Shown: positions 24,455 through 36,824, counted from the stretch's first letter. The stretch: DNA of 38,193 bases from Pelargonium nanum (GCA_036897485.1 JAYMTF010000372.1:1-38193); one strand, 5' to 3'. Notes: a model not told the origin generated them from the letters alone. Numbers and translations are program-made.

Positions 24455-24602
24455 TTCAAGTTTGGCGGTTGATGAGATGCTCTGATTGATTGTTTCAAGG
24501 TTTGGGTTCTTGGCGCTGATGGGCCTGCCTTACCAATAGGTAGACAAGCCCATTCATTTCACAAATCACTATGATCTCAATTCCAAATTCTCAATAGTGA
24601 TT

Positions 24603-24955
24603 GAAAAAAAAGTCCAAATTACTCCTGAACTATTTAGTCGGTGTCAATTTAGCTATTCAACTATCAAACAAGTCAATTTAGTCTATAGGTTATTCGAACG
24701 AGTTATTTTAGTCCAAACAATTTCAAAAGTCGCGTCATCGAAGGACTTTCTGTCAAATACACTGACGGATCGTGATGACGTGTAATTTTTTTTAAAATAT
24801 TTTTTATTGTAATTTTAACGGTTCTATTAACAAATTTGACAGAATATCCTTAAATGCCTCGTTCGTATAACTTATGGACTAAATTGGCTTGTTTGATAGT
24901 TAGGAGACTAAAATGGCACAAACAGAATAGTTCAAAACTAATTTAGACATTTTTG
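24603..24955. mobile_element. Mutator-type foldback MITE, 353 bp
   Basis: The two ends are long inverted copies of about 100 bases. For example CTATCAAACAAGTCAATTTA near 24660 pairs with TAAATTGGCTTGTTTGATAG near 24880-24900, and TTATTCGAACGAG pairs with CTCGTTCGTATAA. The element is flanked by a perfect 9-bp duplication, ATAGTGATT, at 24594-24602 and 24956-24964. Long inverted ends with a 9-bp duplication are typical of Mutator-like elements. No transposase is present. It sits about 205 bases upstream of the METTL18-like start codon, likely within or close to that promoter. Confidence 0.87.
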
Positions 24956-25365
24956 ATAGTGATTTCACGGGAAAATTCATTGAAATGTGATCATTTTTTT
25001 CACTCAATTACTCTATATTTATTTGTCTTTGTCAAGTAACTCCACGAGATTTTAATGTATCTATCAGTTTATGATATTGTCAGAATAAATAGGAAAGTCT
25101 TTCATCCACTTATTATACAGAGTTCATGTTACAATTCGATCTCGTTCAAGTAGAAACATGTTAATGACATTCCGTGACTTTTGTAAATCTAAAAGTGTGA
25201 TTCACTCGAACTTTTTTTACACGAGAAGAACAAGTGTTAAGTAAAAGTTAGTGTGTTGCACTAAAATTCATATTTGGCACCCGAGAGTAAGTGAATCAAG
25301 GTTAATTACCAACTATAATTCACAAGTATGAGAATGTGAGTGATAATGTGTTTTGTACCTCAACC

Positions 25366-25647
25366 TAAAGGTGGCAAAAGGTAGGATCGAATTCGGGTTG
25401 ATGAATCATAATCCTAACCCGACCCTATAGAATTTTTAGGTTGGTCGAGTTAGGGTCAAGTTATGAGTTTTGGGCATGAAACACACCGGTTTTGCAGGTA
25501 TATCCAACCCAAAAATTCAACATGATGACCCGACCCTAATCTGACCCGACTTCTTCCAAGTTGATAAATACATACCCGAACCGCCAAAAAATGGGTTGGA
25601 ATTGAGTTTCGGGTACCTGTCGGGTTAGTTTTGTTTTGTCAGCTCTA
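25366..25647. mobile_element. hAT-type MITE, 282 bp
   Basis: The ends are TAAAGGTGGCAAAAG and the reverse complement of TAGAGCTGACAAAAC, imperfect inverted repeats. The interior is full of GGGTTG/CAACCC and CCCGACCC motifs in both orientations, so it folds back. The flanks are CCTCAACC (25358-25365) and CCTCAACT (25648-25655), an 8-bp duplication with one change, as hAT elements make. It has no coding capacity. Confidence 0.8.
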
Positions 25648-26110
25648 CCTCAACTCCTGAAAGACATTTACAGCGGTATCTCCCTAATTCTGATTGATAG
25701 AGAGAATGTAAGAAATCAAATACGTTGATCTGGATATGTCTGATCAAGATGAGTTTAATGTTGGGTTGTTGGTAGTGTTGATGGACCAGAAGCTGATCGA
25801 GTCAGGTTCTATACTAGGTTTTATACGACGCGACGCTCGAGCGTCACATGTTGTGTTCTCATTCATCAACTTTATAAGTAATTTTTCAGACAACATCAGT
25901 TATTATTATATTTTCTTAATAAATTAATAGTCTTTTTGATAGTAAAAGGTATTGTATTCATGAGTCAAATGACTCGTCTTCTCATGTTTTCACAAATAAA
26001 TGGTATGCTTGATTTTAAAAATTGAACGCGCAACTATTTTATGAACAATAATGAGAATATGAATAATAATCTCAATTTATTTATTTCAAATTGTAAACCA
26101 AATTAAAACA

Positions 26111-26180
26111 GGTTGGGTCAAATGGTTTAAACACTTCGGGTTGTCTTTGAAGTCTCAAGTTTGGTGACGGTATGGTAAAT
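26111..26180 (+). mobile_element. decayed tRNA-derived SINE copy
   Basis: The stretch has an A-box-like GGGTCAAATGGTTTAAACAC and a B-box-like GAAGTCTCAAGTTTGGTGAC at the expected spacing. It aligns with the two reversed copies at 17302-17410 and 37102-37195. The tail and target duplication are not clear. Confidence 0.5.
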
Positions 26181-26633
26181 GAATTTGTCATGACTCTTAA
26201 CCCTCTTGCAGTGCTACCAAACAAACCCTTAATAAACTAAGTAACCACAAAGTTACCAAACAAATACAACTAAATTCATGAAAATGACAAAATTGGGATG
26301 GTCAGTCTATCACGAAGAAATGAAAGTCTAGCTAGATGGACCGTGTGATGAGTACAAATTTACTACTAGTGTTTTGTTATAGAGCAATCTACAGCTAACC
26401 AGATGGTCCAGATCACATGAATGCTCCAACAGCCAAAACTCATGCATGACCCATCTCTTATCTCTCTTTTGTCTTCATATATATCATCAAATAATTGATA
26501 CTATTGTTGTCACATGCAATGCAATACTCTTGGCTACTGTCGGTCGTGATTTACCTTACAATTTCTCCAATTTCAATGCATTCACTTGACACGGATACAA
26601 TACGCTAATTTTAGCATCTAAGGTGATTAGGAA

Positions 26634-26653
26634 CATATATATATATATATATA
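26634..26653. repeat. (AT)n microsatellite
   Basis: Ten AT units, about 135 bases beyond the stop codon of the xyloglucan galactosyltransferase gene on the minus strand, perhaps in its 3' untranslated region. The rest of 25656-26788 holds no recognised gene. Confidence 0.85.
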
Positions 26654-26788
26654 AGCTCTTACCTCAATTCATTGTAAGTTAGGATCAAATACATGGACTG
26701 TAGTAGGCAGTTGTCTATACCATTTTTCATAAGTACATTGAATATTAAGAAAAATCAACTTCTAATTATGTAGCTAATACTGCTCCAC

Positions 26789-28240
26789 TTACCTATCTTC
26801 TATTGGATATTTGAACTTAAAATGGTTCTGTCCCGAGAAACCTACACCGGGATCTCTACCCTCCTCGGCTGCCCTCCTAACACCTGCCACTCTCTCTAGC
26901 ACCCCCTTAACCGCTACATCAAATGCATCTTCGAGGGTCTCGAGTTTAGCCCTCGGGTCTGCATACACTATCTTCGGAATCAACTTTAGTACCTCCTCTC
27001 TCATCGCTACCACTTTTTTCTCGGGAATCCGAAGCAACGTATTCTTGATGCTAACTTTTTCTCCGTCCCCATCGCTCATTGGTATGTACACCGAGTACTT
27101 GGTATGATCCTTCGGTAAGTACCACACATATTGCACATAAGCAGTGCCCGAATGGAAGAAAACCGGAATGCATCCGGCCAAAATGGAGTCAAATGTTGAT
27201 CGTCGGGTGTATGAGTCCCCACGAGGCTGCAAGCAAAACACTGAACTCTCGAGCACCTTCATCACATTCACCGGATCGTCACATTTCTTCGAGCCCCAAC
27301 GACAATCCACAAAATTACAAGCGCCTGCGGAAGCTTTGCACTGCCTAATGATCTCGCCCCGGATAGTACTATCCCGGCCAGGCCTCGCAGCACCCGCAAA
27401 CGTAAACAAGTAGTCCCGCTTCCTCTTCCTCATCCTCTCCCGCCACTCGGACACCTCGTTATCCGCGGACGGATGGAAGTAAGTCGGGTACGGGATCGCA
27501 AAATCGTTCTTCCAAACACTAGACTCAATGGACAACAATGTCATGTTGCTAGATTCCGGCAAGAACATAAACTTGCTCCCCCAATCCGTCTCGCCGTCCG
27601 TTTGCCTCCGGAAATCCCAAGCAATCCTCCCGGCGACCAAGAAATGATCCCTCCCCCACATTCTCCTCCACTCGGGCTTCCTGGAGAGCCACTCGACAAC
27701 CTCGACCCCTCCGGCGTCCCGGGCAGCAATGTCGGGTTTCCAAAGAAACCTACTCACGTCAAGACCAATGTAAAACGGCACGAAAACAGCCGAAGCTGTA
27801 GACGAATCATTGGTCAAGCACTCATACTGTCTCATCCTGTTATGGAATATCACTTCCAGCAAGAACTGGCTGGTCGAGAACCAGCTGTTGTTCATCAAAA
27901 CGGCGCTGGAATCTTGAATCCGAGGGCCAAGACCGGAGTTTTCCAAGAAAACGCACATCTTGGACTCGATTCCGGTGGGGATGGAGCGGCAGTTCTTGAG
28001 CAAGTCTTGGTTGAATTTACTGGGAAGATCGTGGATGTAAATGTAGCGACCTGAGCAAGAATCTGTATTTTGGGCTCTGGCGTTTGATTTGGTCCCAACT
28101 GTGGCAAATGGGTTGGCTTTATTTTCATAGTTTTTGAGAGCAAGCAAAGTAGAGTAATTAGAGGTAATGAGCAAGAAACAGAGAGCAGAGGGCACAAAAA
28201 GAAGAAACCAGTGCTTGCCGGCGACGATCAATTTCTCCAT
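26789..28240 (-). CDS. xyloglucan galactosyltransferase, GT47 (MUR3/XLT2-like)
   Basis: A Golgi type II membrane glycosyltransferase of the exostosin-like GT47 family; MUR3/XLT2-group members add galactose to xylosyl side chains of xyloglucan. Single exon, 483 residues, a usual size for this group. One membrane anchor lies at about 10-34, followed by a short stem. The catalytic region opens with CSGRYIYIHDLPSKFN (62-77). Further family blocks are FVPFYIGLDVSRFLW, GRDHFLVAGR, PYPTYFHP, FTFAGAARPGRD and the C-terminal block FCLQPRGDSYTRRSTFDSI (about 335-353) with GCIPVFF, the likely nucleotide-sugar site. Several N-glycosylation sequons are present. The open frames on the plus strand here are GC-skew shadows. 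Which member of the MUR3/XLT2 group this is, and so which side chain it uses, cannot be settled by eye. Confidence 0.93.
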   Translation of the reverse strand: MEKLIVAGKHWFLLFVPSALCFLLITSNYSTLLALKNYENKANPFATVGTKSNARAQNTDSCSGRYIYIHDLPSKFNQDLLKNCRSIPTGIESKMCVFLENSGLGPRIQDSSAVLMNNSWFSTSQFLLEVIFHNRMRQYECLTNDSSTASAVFVPFYIGLDVSRFLWKPDIAARDAGGVEVVEWLSRKPEWRRMWGRDHFLVAGRIAWDFRRQTDGETDWGSKFMFLPESSNMTLLSIESSVWKNDFAIPYPTYFHPSADNEVSEWRERMRKRKRDYLFTFAGAARPGRDSTIRGEIIRQCKASAGACNFVDCRWGSKKCDDPVNVMKVLESSVFCLQPRGDSYTRRSTFDSILAGCIPVFFHSGTAYVQYVWYLPKDHTKYSVYIPMSDGDGEKVSIKNTLLRIPEKKVVAMREEVLKLIPKIVYADPRAKLETLEDAFDVAVKGVLERVAGVRRAAEEGRDPGVGFSGQNHFKFKYPIEDR

Positions 28241-28370
28241 CTCTCCGATCGGAGACAGAAGTGGAGAGTGTAATGTAGTGTGGTTCGTTTGGATTTGAGC
28301 AGAGAAAGGAAATTGGTTGAGACAGAGAGCAAAGAAAACAGAGTAGTAAATGCAATGGGGCCTTCATTTG

Positions 28371-28380
28371 CTTTATTTAT
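28371..28380 (-). promoter_or_regulatory. possible TATA box of the xyloglucan galactosyltransferase gene
   Basis: ATAAATAAAG on the minus strand, about 130 bases upstream of the start codon, followed by a purine/pyrimidine-biased leader. Plausible by position and sequence only. Confidence 0.35.
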
Positions 28381-28566
28381 CACTCAACTATGTCGGTCAA
28401 ATCAAAATCAACTAGAGAAAGTGCAATTTCTTACCTTCAAAACGTGTAAACAATCGTTTTAACTCAAAGTTTAAACTAATAGTTAACAGTTGAAAACCTA
28501 TTTTCATATTTATACTTTATAGAACGTGCAAACACATTTAGGCTTAATTTTTACGTGGCTCATGCA

Positions 28567-28741
28567 CAGGGGCAGGCTTAGAAATTTTAATATGTAGAGT
28601 CAAAAAAAATTCTTCAACTTTTTTTGGGTGTCAATTTGTTGTAATTTCTTTTTAAGACTAACTATAATTATAACATACAGTTTTTTCCAAAAAAATATAT
28701 GGGGTCAAATGACCCCATTTGCTCAAGTGGGTCAGTCATTG
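28567..28741. mobile_element. hAT-type MITE, 175 bp
   Basis: The element begins CAGGGGCAGGCTTAG and ends GGGTCAGTCATTG, degenerate inverted ends of the CAGGGGCGGA...TCCGCC-type seen in many plant MITEs. It is bounded by a perfect 8-bp duplication, CTCATGCA, at 28559-28566 and 28742-28749. GGGGTCAAATGACCCC near 28701-28716 is an internal palindrome. It lies about 190 bases beyond the putative TATA box of the galactosyltransferase gene. Confidence 0.8.
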
Positions 28742-28796
28742 CTCATGCACAGGTACACTTTCACCTTGTGATGAAATTTAGTATGGGTAGCGGTAT

Positions 28797-28985
28797 GCCC
28801 GTTGATAGTTTATAATTCTCGTTTTGTAGGAGTTCTGCGAACTGGATTGATCATGCATTAGTTAGGTCGTCAGGTTCTTTGTCAGACTTGTCAGTCTAGG
28901 ATAGGGGTTTGTCCTATGCCGGATATTGATGCTATTTTGTTAGATGATTGTAATTAATTATTATACAAGGTTTCTTTCGAAAAAA
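28797..28985 (+). mobile_element. 5'-truncated LINE insertion (3' tail only)
   Basis: A 189-base segment ends in an A run (CGAAAAAA) and is bracketed by a 15-bp near-repeat: TATGGGTAGCGGTAT at 28782-28796 and TATGGGTAGTGGCAT at 28986-29000, two differences. A variable-length duplication with a terminal A run is the mark of target-primed reverse transcription. It has no coding region, so only the 3' untranslated tail of a LINE is present. Confidence 0.65.
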
Positions 28986-29000
28986 TATGGGTAGTGGCAT

Positions 29001-30363
29001 AACTCGCAATCTTTAGCCACCAATATATGTTATGATACTAGGTAAAAGACTATCTCAGATGTGAGAACCCGTATGTAAGACTCTTAGAATGAGAAGACTT
29101 CTACGACAATACGCGTGTGAGGTATTCTTTTGACCCATGTCAACAGTACGCATCAGCAAGTTTTCAGCAGCATTTGCACTCTATTTGCACTCTGAGAAGT
29201 ATAAACATTCATTATCTGTATTGAATCTTGAATTCCTCCTCTATCTTGCCAAACCACCTATACATTCATGCACACATGAAAAATGAAACTCGTAATCGAT
29301 ATGGTTTGCTAAACATGTGCACACATGAACCATTCATTTGATGATAGGGATTTCGAAATATTGATCCAAAAATATCTGGGAATTCGCTAATGAAGTTTTT
29401 ATATATGAAAGATCATAAGCATGTTGTTAAGAATATCAAAGGTAGAAAACCTATTCATAGCCACAGCAAACCTCAAGGTGGATCCAGAAGGAGCTGCATT
29501 TGAGGAAGAATATCCAGTAAAAAAATGTACTTACATATGAACACTTGCTATCTGAAAGACCAGCCTCTTCTCTTCTCTTCAGAGCAATACCATATATAGA
29601 ATATCAAGCTATATCCTATATGCATGGTATAGCTGCAATGCTTGTGAGTGAAGTGAAGATAGGAATGAGTGCAAGCTTTACTGCCATCTATCTATGGACA
29701 GCTTCAACAATGCTTCAATTTAATTCATCATAACATTCTCTCTTAATTCCACTAACATCATCACATGTATGGTTCCATTTCCACTTTTGTCCCCCTTTAT
29801 TATTATCATCATTAAGTCCATCAAAATATAATAAATAAATATGAAAAAGACTAATATTATGCAATGACCAGTTTTGAGATACATCAGTACAAAAAGAACC
29901 ATTAAATAACACTAACATCAATGCCTCATATTTTCCTTTTGGTAAATCTTCACATTTTAGAAATTTTAGAAAACACAAACAAATGGTGAGTAAGACCCAA
30001 AAAAAGGGAAAATAAACCAGCTTGTATAACAAAATAATATATTATGGGTTCCAATTATTAAAACTTACTCTTAATGGAAATTTGTTACATTTATTTTGTT
30101 TGGTGAAAAAAGTAAAATTGTGTACTAAATAAATTAGATAACAATCATTGAATGAGCCAACCACCAGATTGTAATTGGAACCATTATACAATGGATCCAT
30201 CAGCGAAATCATCCTTCCACAGATGGCATGATTTTAGTGGTAGCCTACTTCCAATTGCATGCTTGGCACTGTTTGTGAGTCCTTATGATCCCTCCACCAA
30301 GAACCTCCCTTTACTTTACATGAGTCACAAACAAGAAGTGAAGCAAAAACAGAAAACACAAAA
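29001..30363. other. gene-free stretch between galactosyltransferase and third RALF gene
   Basis: No gene, array or bounded mobile element was recognised. The open frames here translate to low-complexity or composition-driven peptides. The last few hundred bases should hold the promoter of the RALF gene at 30364, but no convincing TATA box was found. Confidence 0.4.
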
Positions 30364-30750
30364 ATGGGCAAAACCCAGCTCAACCTCTTCACCACACTCT
30401 ACTTTACCCTCCTTTTCCTTCACACCCATCTCTTAATCTGCAATGGGGTTTCACTTTTAGGCCTCAATTCACTGGAAAGCAGTGAGCTTGATGTAATGGT
30501 GAGAAGGGTTTGCACCAAAAGTATTGGAGAGTGCTTGGAAGAGCCAGAAATGGATTCTGAGATCAACAGGAGAGTCCTGGTGATGCAGAAGAAGTATATA
30601 AGCTATGAGACTCTGAAGAGGGACATGATTCCTTGTGCAAAACCAGGTGCCTCTTACTACAACTGCCAAGCTGGGCAGGCCAATCCTTACAACAGAGGCT
30701 GTGAGGTCATTACTGGGTGTGCAAGAAACATCAGAGACATCAAAACTTGA
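30364..30750 (+). CDS. RALF-family peptide precursor, canonical type
   Basis: Precursor of a secreted RALF peptide, a ligand class for FERONIA-type receptor kinases and LRX wall proteins. Intronless, 128 residues. An N-terminal hydrophobic signal sequence (about 7-27) is followed by an acidic propeptide containing CTKSIGEC. The site-1-protease motif RRVL is at 69-72, YISY at 78-81, then IPC, YYNC, NPYNRGC and TGC supply the four mature cysteines. All standard RALF features are present, unlike the two diverged genes at 18186 and 19989, which lie 10 to 12 kb away. The C-terminal tail after the last cysteine (ARNIRDIKT) is somewhat longer than the basic tail of many RALFs. The specific RALF subgroup is not assigned. 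Confidence 0.92.
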   Translation: MGKTQLNLFTTLYFTLLFLHTHLLICNGVSLLGLNSLESSELDVMVRRVCTKSIGECLEEPEMDSEINRRVLVMQKKYISYETLKRDMIPCAKPGASYYNCQAGQANPYNRGCEVITGCARNIRDIKT

Positions 30751-33113
30751 GGCCAAGAAAATGGCTTCTTGTGGGAAGTGGTAATGTGATCTATTTCTTG
30801 GATTTGGTGTCTTTTTTGTGTTTGTGACAGTACATTTAAGACCCATGTTTTATTTTGCTGTATAATTATATGATGAACTTGGTATTTAGGGGAGATCTGA
30901 AATTTCCTTTCAAGAGAATTTGATTCTAGGGTTTGTGCATGCTTCTTTAGGATATTGATGATTATTATGCCTTTCTTTTGATGGCTTTCAGTTTAGGGTT
31001 TCTGGGCTTTTTGTTGTTGTTGTTGTTGTTGTTTGTGTTGGGAATTTTATGCATTAGGAGCACTAGTCTTTGTGTTGGTTCACTTGTATTAACCTAAGTT
31101 AATGAAGTTCTCATTTCAATGTTCTTGGTTTCTAATATATGAAAACCAGTCATATATTAGTACATTTTGCCTAAAGTGATGTAAGGCTGAAAGTAGAGGT
31201 TGGGGATGGAACAGTTTGGTACTTAGTGAATATGAGGCAACCAGAGCCAAGGCCAATTCTATTCTTCAATGTCATAAACCGAGGATACACCATCTATATC
31301 TACTTTTTGAGGAATCGGACTTGATAGCAGTCCTTGATAGGAATCGAGTTAAATCTCATTAGAGAGGAATCGGTTACTCTACGAGGGAGATCATCTCATC
31401 AGCCGGCTTCAAAAATGAAAATTAACTAAACATTTGATGAAATTGTGAACACCTTTTTTGATGTTAAAGCATGTGGTTTGGTCCACATTTCTCTTACACC
31501 AAGGTTTGTGGGGGTGTAGCAAGTGCTACTTGTATAATAAGAAATGGTCCATACCATCATTTTTTTCAACTTAAGAATCTTTTACTGTTTCTTTCGTGTA
31601 CAAATATCTAATGATCTTCTAAGTTTACTCCAATGCCTAGTGCAGTCATCAATTGCAATTTTCTAGACATGTAGCTCTTTGTTGTAAGCATGACATATGT
31701 AGTCCTGTTTGTTACCTACTTGTTTTCTCTATTCAAATTTATATGAACTTGATCGATGATGTTCCTGAAGTTTAACAGCATGATGTTGGTATTTGATTAG
31801 GAAGAAGACTTATGAATCATGCAATAGCTTTTTTTGGAAGAGTTATAGACAGTGAGTAATCATGGAAATGGTATTTAGATTTAGACTTTAGATTGTCGCA
31901 TCTTTGAGAAGTGACTAGCTACACTTTTTGCATAGTTGGGTTGGGGATAACCATTGTAAAAGGTATCGATTGCTGGTCTTTGGCCATAAGCTGGTGATAC
32001 GGCAAAGATATAACTAGGCTGTTAGTCGTGGGTTGCAACTTGTAAGTGTTGTCTATTGTTAATTCTTATTGAACTGTATTTCAATATGGCTTGAGTCTTG
32101 AATAAAAAGCAGGGTCTACTCTGCCTAATGTTGTTGTTTCCCCTTTGTTGATTGCGAGTAACAGTGCTTTATCAACTCTGGTAATACGCTTCCAGTAATT
32201 CAATGACATTTATTTTGTAGACATCTAATCTAGTCGTGGTATTTTTGAGATTGCAGGTAGGGGTGTTTTATTGATTATTAGCCCCCCGAAAAAACAGAAC
32301 TTTTTTTTTTTTTTTTTTGCAATGCTCTCCTTACTGAATGCTGGTATATGCAGGTAATGAGTATCCAATTGAAGTTACCTGATTCACCAATCATATAAGA
32401 ACTGACTTATCTTTTCTCTTATGTAAAACAAATACTAATCAGTGTATAATATGATACCCAACATTATTCTTAAAATGACTTAATTTGTTGTTGTATCGTG
32501 AATGATATGATCTGGTATATTCTTGTGCTTGAAATGTGTGTAATTAGGATCAAGACTGTTGTTAACTGTTCGGTCTGAGGAAGATATATAGTGTTGCATT
32601 GGAAAGAAGAGGCTTTAACTTAGATATGGTTTCTTCATTCTTAAATGTTCGGTTAGAGTTAGAAGTGTTGAATAAAATCAAAACCCCAAAAGATATGGCA
32701 TAATTGACAGTATTTGAGGACTGGTTTTGTTTTTGTTATTACTAAGAATGTGTGCGCTTTGTTGGGTGAAGCTTGGATTGATTGTGATATGCCTTTTAAC
32801 AAGTCATGGATAAATGAACAGAAGAGTTAATGTGAATAAATAAATGTTGGTTCCTGGTTGTGTATAGATGTTTCCATCCCAGTAGAACACTTCATTGGTT
32901 GAACTGAAGGGTTTTCTATGGAATTAAAGGGATATTCCCAACACAAACTTCCTTGGATTATCCATGTTACTTCCATACTACCTATGTAGGGTCATATGTA
33001 GTTTTGGGAGTCCATTGGTGAGCAAATATTGTTGAAGGATGGGGGAAAATACAAAACAACAATTTGAACATTATGAATGGCTAGTGATGCAACACTGAAA
33101 GTATCGAAGTGTT
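30751..33113. other. gene-free stretch after the third RALF gene
   Basis: The first few hundred bases are probably 3' untranslated sequence. A (TTG)n microsatellite lies at 31011-31034 and a T run at about 32301-32319. No gene or bounded element was recognised. Confidence 0.4.
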
Positions 33114-33438
33114 TGTTAAACTTGATCAACCCCAAAGCTTAAGCTCAAAGGTGATAAGGTGAAGGGTTATGTGTGTATATTAAGTTGTGACAAACTTCAC
33201 ATTCTTTTAATGTGGGACGTTAACACTCCCCCTCACGTGCATGCCGGATAACACAACAGATCATGCACGTGGACCAAGAAGAGAGGCAACAAAGATGAGT
33301 CACTAGGCCCATACAGAATCAACTTTAATACCATGATGAACTTGATCCAACCCAAAAGCTTAAGCTCATAGGTGGAGGGTCCAACGTGTATATCAAGTGG
33401 TGACAGACTTCACATTCTTTCAATGTAGGACGTTAACA
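33114..33438 (-). mobile_element. TRIM-like miniature LTR retrotransposon, only 325 bp, reversed
   Basis: Two direct repeats, 33114-33226 and 33334-33438, are clearly copies of each other. Read on the minus strand each begins TGTTAACGTCC; one ends TTTAACA and the other TTCATCA. Directly after the minus-strand 5' repeat stands TGGTATTAAAGTTG (ending at 33333), like the initiator-methionine-tRNA primer site, and directly before the 3' repeat stands the purine tract GAGGGGGAG. The internal region is 107 bases and non-coding. A perfect 5-bp duplication, GTGTT, flanks the element (33109-33113 and 33439-33443). All non-coding parts needed for reverse transcription are present, in the right order, in an unusually small space. 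Confidence 0.87.
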
Positions 33439-33596
33439 GTGTTTATTTGGATAGGAGAGTAGAATATTTGGAAAATGTGGTAGCTTCAAATAGAGTCTCC
33501 TTGAATGAAAGCAAGAATTAAGTCATTAGAAACTAGCCTAAGTTAAAATTACTTAAACGACTAATTGGCTTTCTTGTGAAAAGAGATGTCAAATTC

Positions 33597-33870
33597 GAGG
33601 ATTGCGCGCATCCTTTAGTTCATTGCTCATGGTCGCAAGCATTGTGGTCCCTCGTTCTCAACTGGTGGTCGATTCAGAACGTCTTCCCGTGAGAGGTGGC
33701 TAATCTACTCACTCAATGGCCGTCGATGATCGGAGGTCACAAAAAACTTCTAATTGGATTAAACCATATTTGGATTGCAAGAAACAACATGTTCTTCAGG
33801 GAGTCGTTAAAGGACCCGGCATCCATCTTCAAAAAAGCTCGGAGTTATTCTTTCGCGCTAAAACAGATTC
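33597..33870 (+). pseudogene. LINE reverse-transcriptase tail (zf-RVT-like), broken
   Basis: In one frame from 33597 the translation reads EDCAHPLVHCSWSQALWSLV, then NWWSIQNVFP, an in-frame TGA, and EVANLLTQWPSMIGGHKK, HIWIARNNMFFRES. This is the pattern of the zinc-binding region after the reverse-transcriptase domain of plant LINE-like elements (DC-H-LVHCSFA--LWS, WVFP, ...IWKERN--F). The premature stop and an apparent deletion before IWIARNN show it is dead. No start, upstream domain or boundary was found. Confidence 0.6.
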
Positions 33871-34518
33871 GACCATTGGAAGACAAGTCCCTGTTGTTTT
33901 TTTATTTCTTAATTTTGTAGCTGGACTTTGTGCCAACCCACTTGTAGACAATAGTTGTATACAATAATGCAAAGAAAATGTGTAAATTTTGATGCAACTC
34001 GGGCTGCAAAAATCAAAATGAAAAGGTCCTACTCCAATCAAGTAGAGCCTAGTTTTGATATTTTTGTGGAATGGGTTTGTAACAAAACCAACTCCCAACA
34101 ACAACATAACAAACAATTCTTGTTCGGATTCGGAAAATCGGGATCCTACCAACAATTACCTACCCAGCCTACCCTACCACCACCAAATTCCAACAACAAA
34201 ACTTAAATAAACATTTTTATGTGAAACGAAACGTGGAAACCAAGCTAAAAGTAAAAGGAACCTTTTCTTTTCTTTTTTCCAAAAAATGCAGCATAAAACT
34301 CATGATGTTGGAGTTACAAACTAATCCCAAACACAGCCAACATTTGGCCTTATTCAACCCTAATCTGGTCTTCTTCTTCCTCTAACAAGGAAAAGACTAC
34401 ACTGATCAATTTCTTTCCATCCAAACTTATCCTTTCCCAACCAACCATAGGAACCAAAACAAATCACCAAATTCTGCCGTAGAATTAAATTTTATGACAT
34501 CAACCATGCATTGGCTCC
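33871..34518. other. stretch downstream of the SAH hydrolase gene
   Basis: No gene is seen. The part next to 34518, rich in T and C on the minus strand, is probably the 3' untranslated region of the SAH hydrolase gene. Confidence 0.4.
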
Positions 34519-36728
<2,210 letters not shown>

Positions 36729-36824
36729 TTTTGAGATCTGAAGAGAAAATGGAAGATACACTCTCTGTGAGGTGAAGAAGAGAGTGTTTTGAGGTGGGTG
36801 AGGAAATGGTGGAGGAGATCGGGA

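Noticed and set aside
27473..28054. 193-codon open frame on the plus strand
   Set aside because: It lies wholly antisense to the well-supported GT47 gene, is Pro/Arg-rich from GC-rich codons read backwards, and matches no family pattern.
29545..30032. Small open frames on both strands between the galactosyltransferase and RALF genes
   Set aside because: Short, overlapping, no conserved motif, no promoter or signal peptide support.
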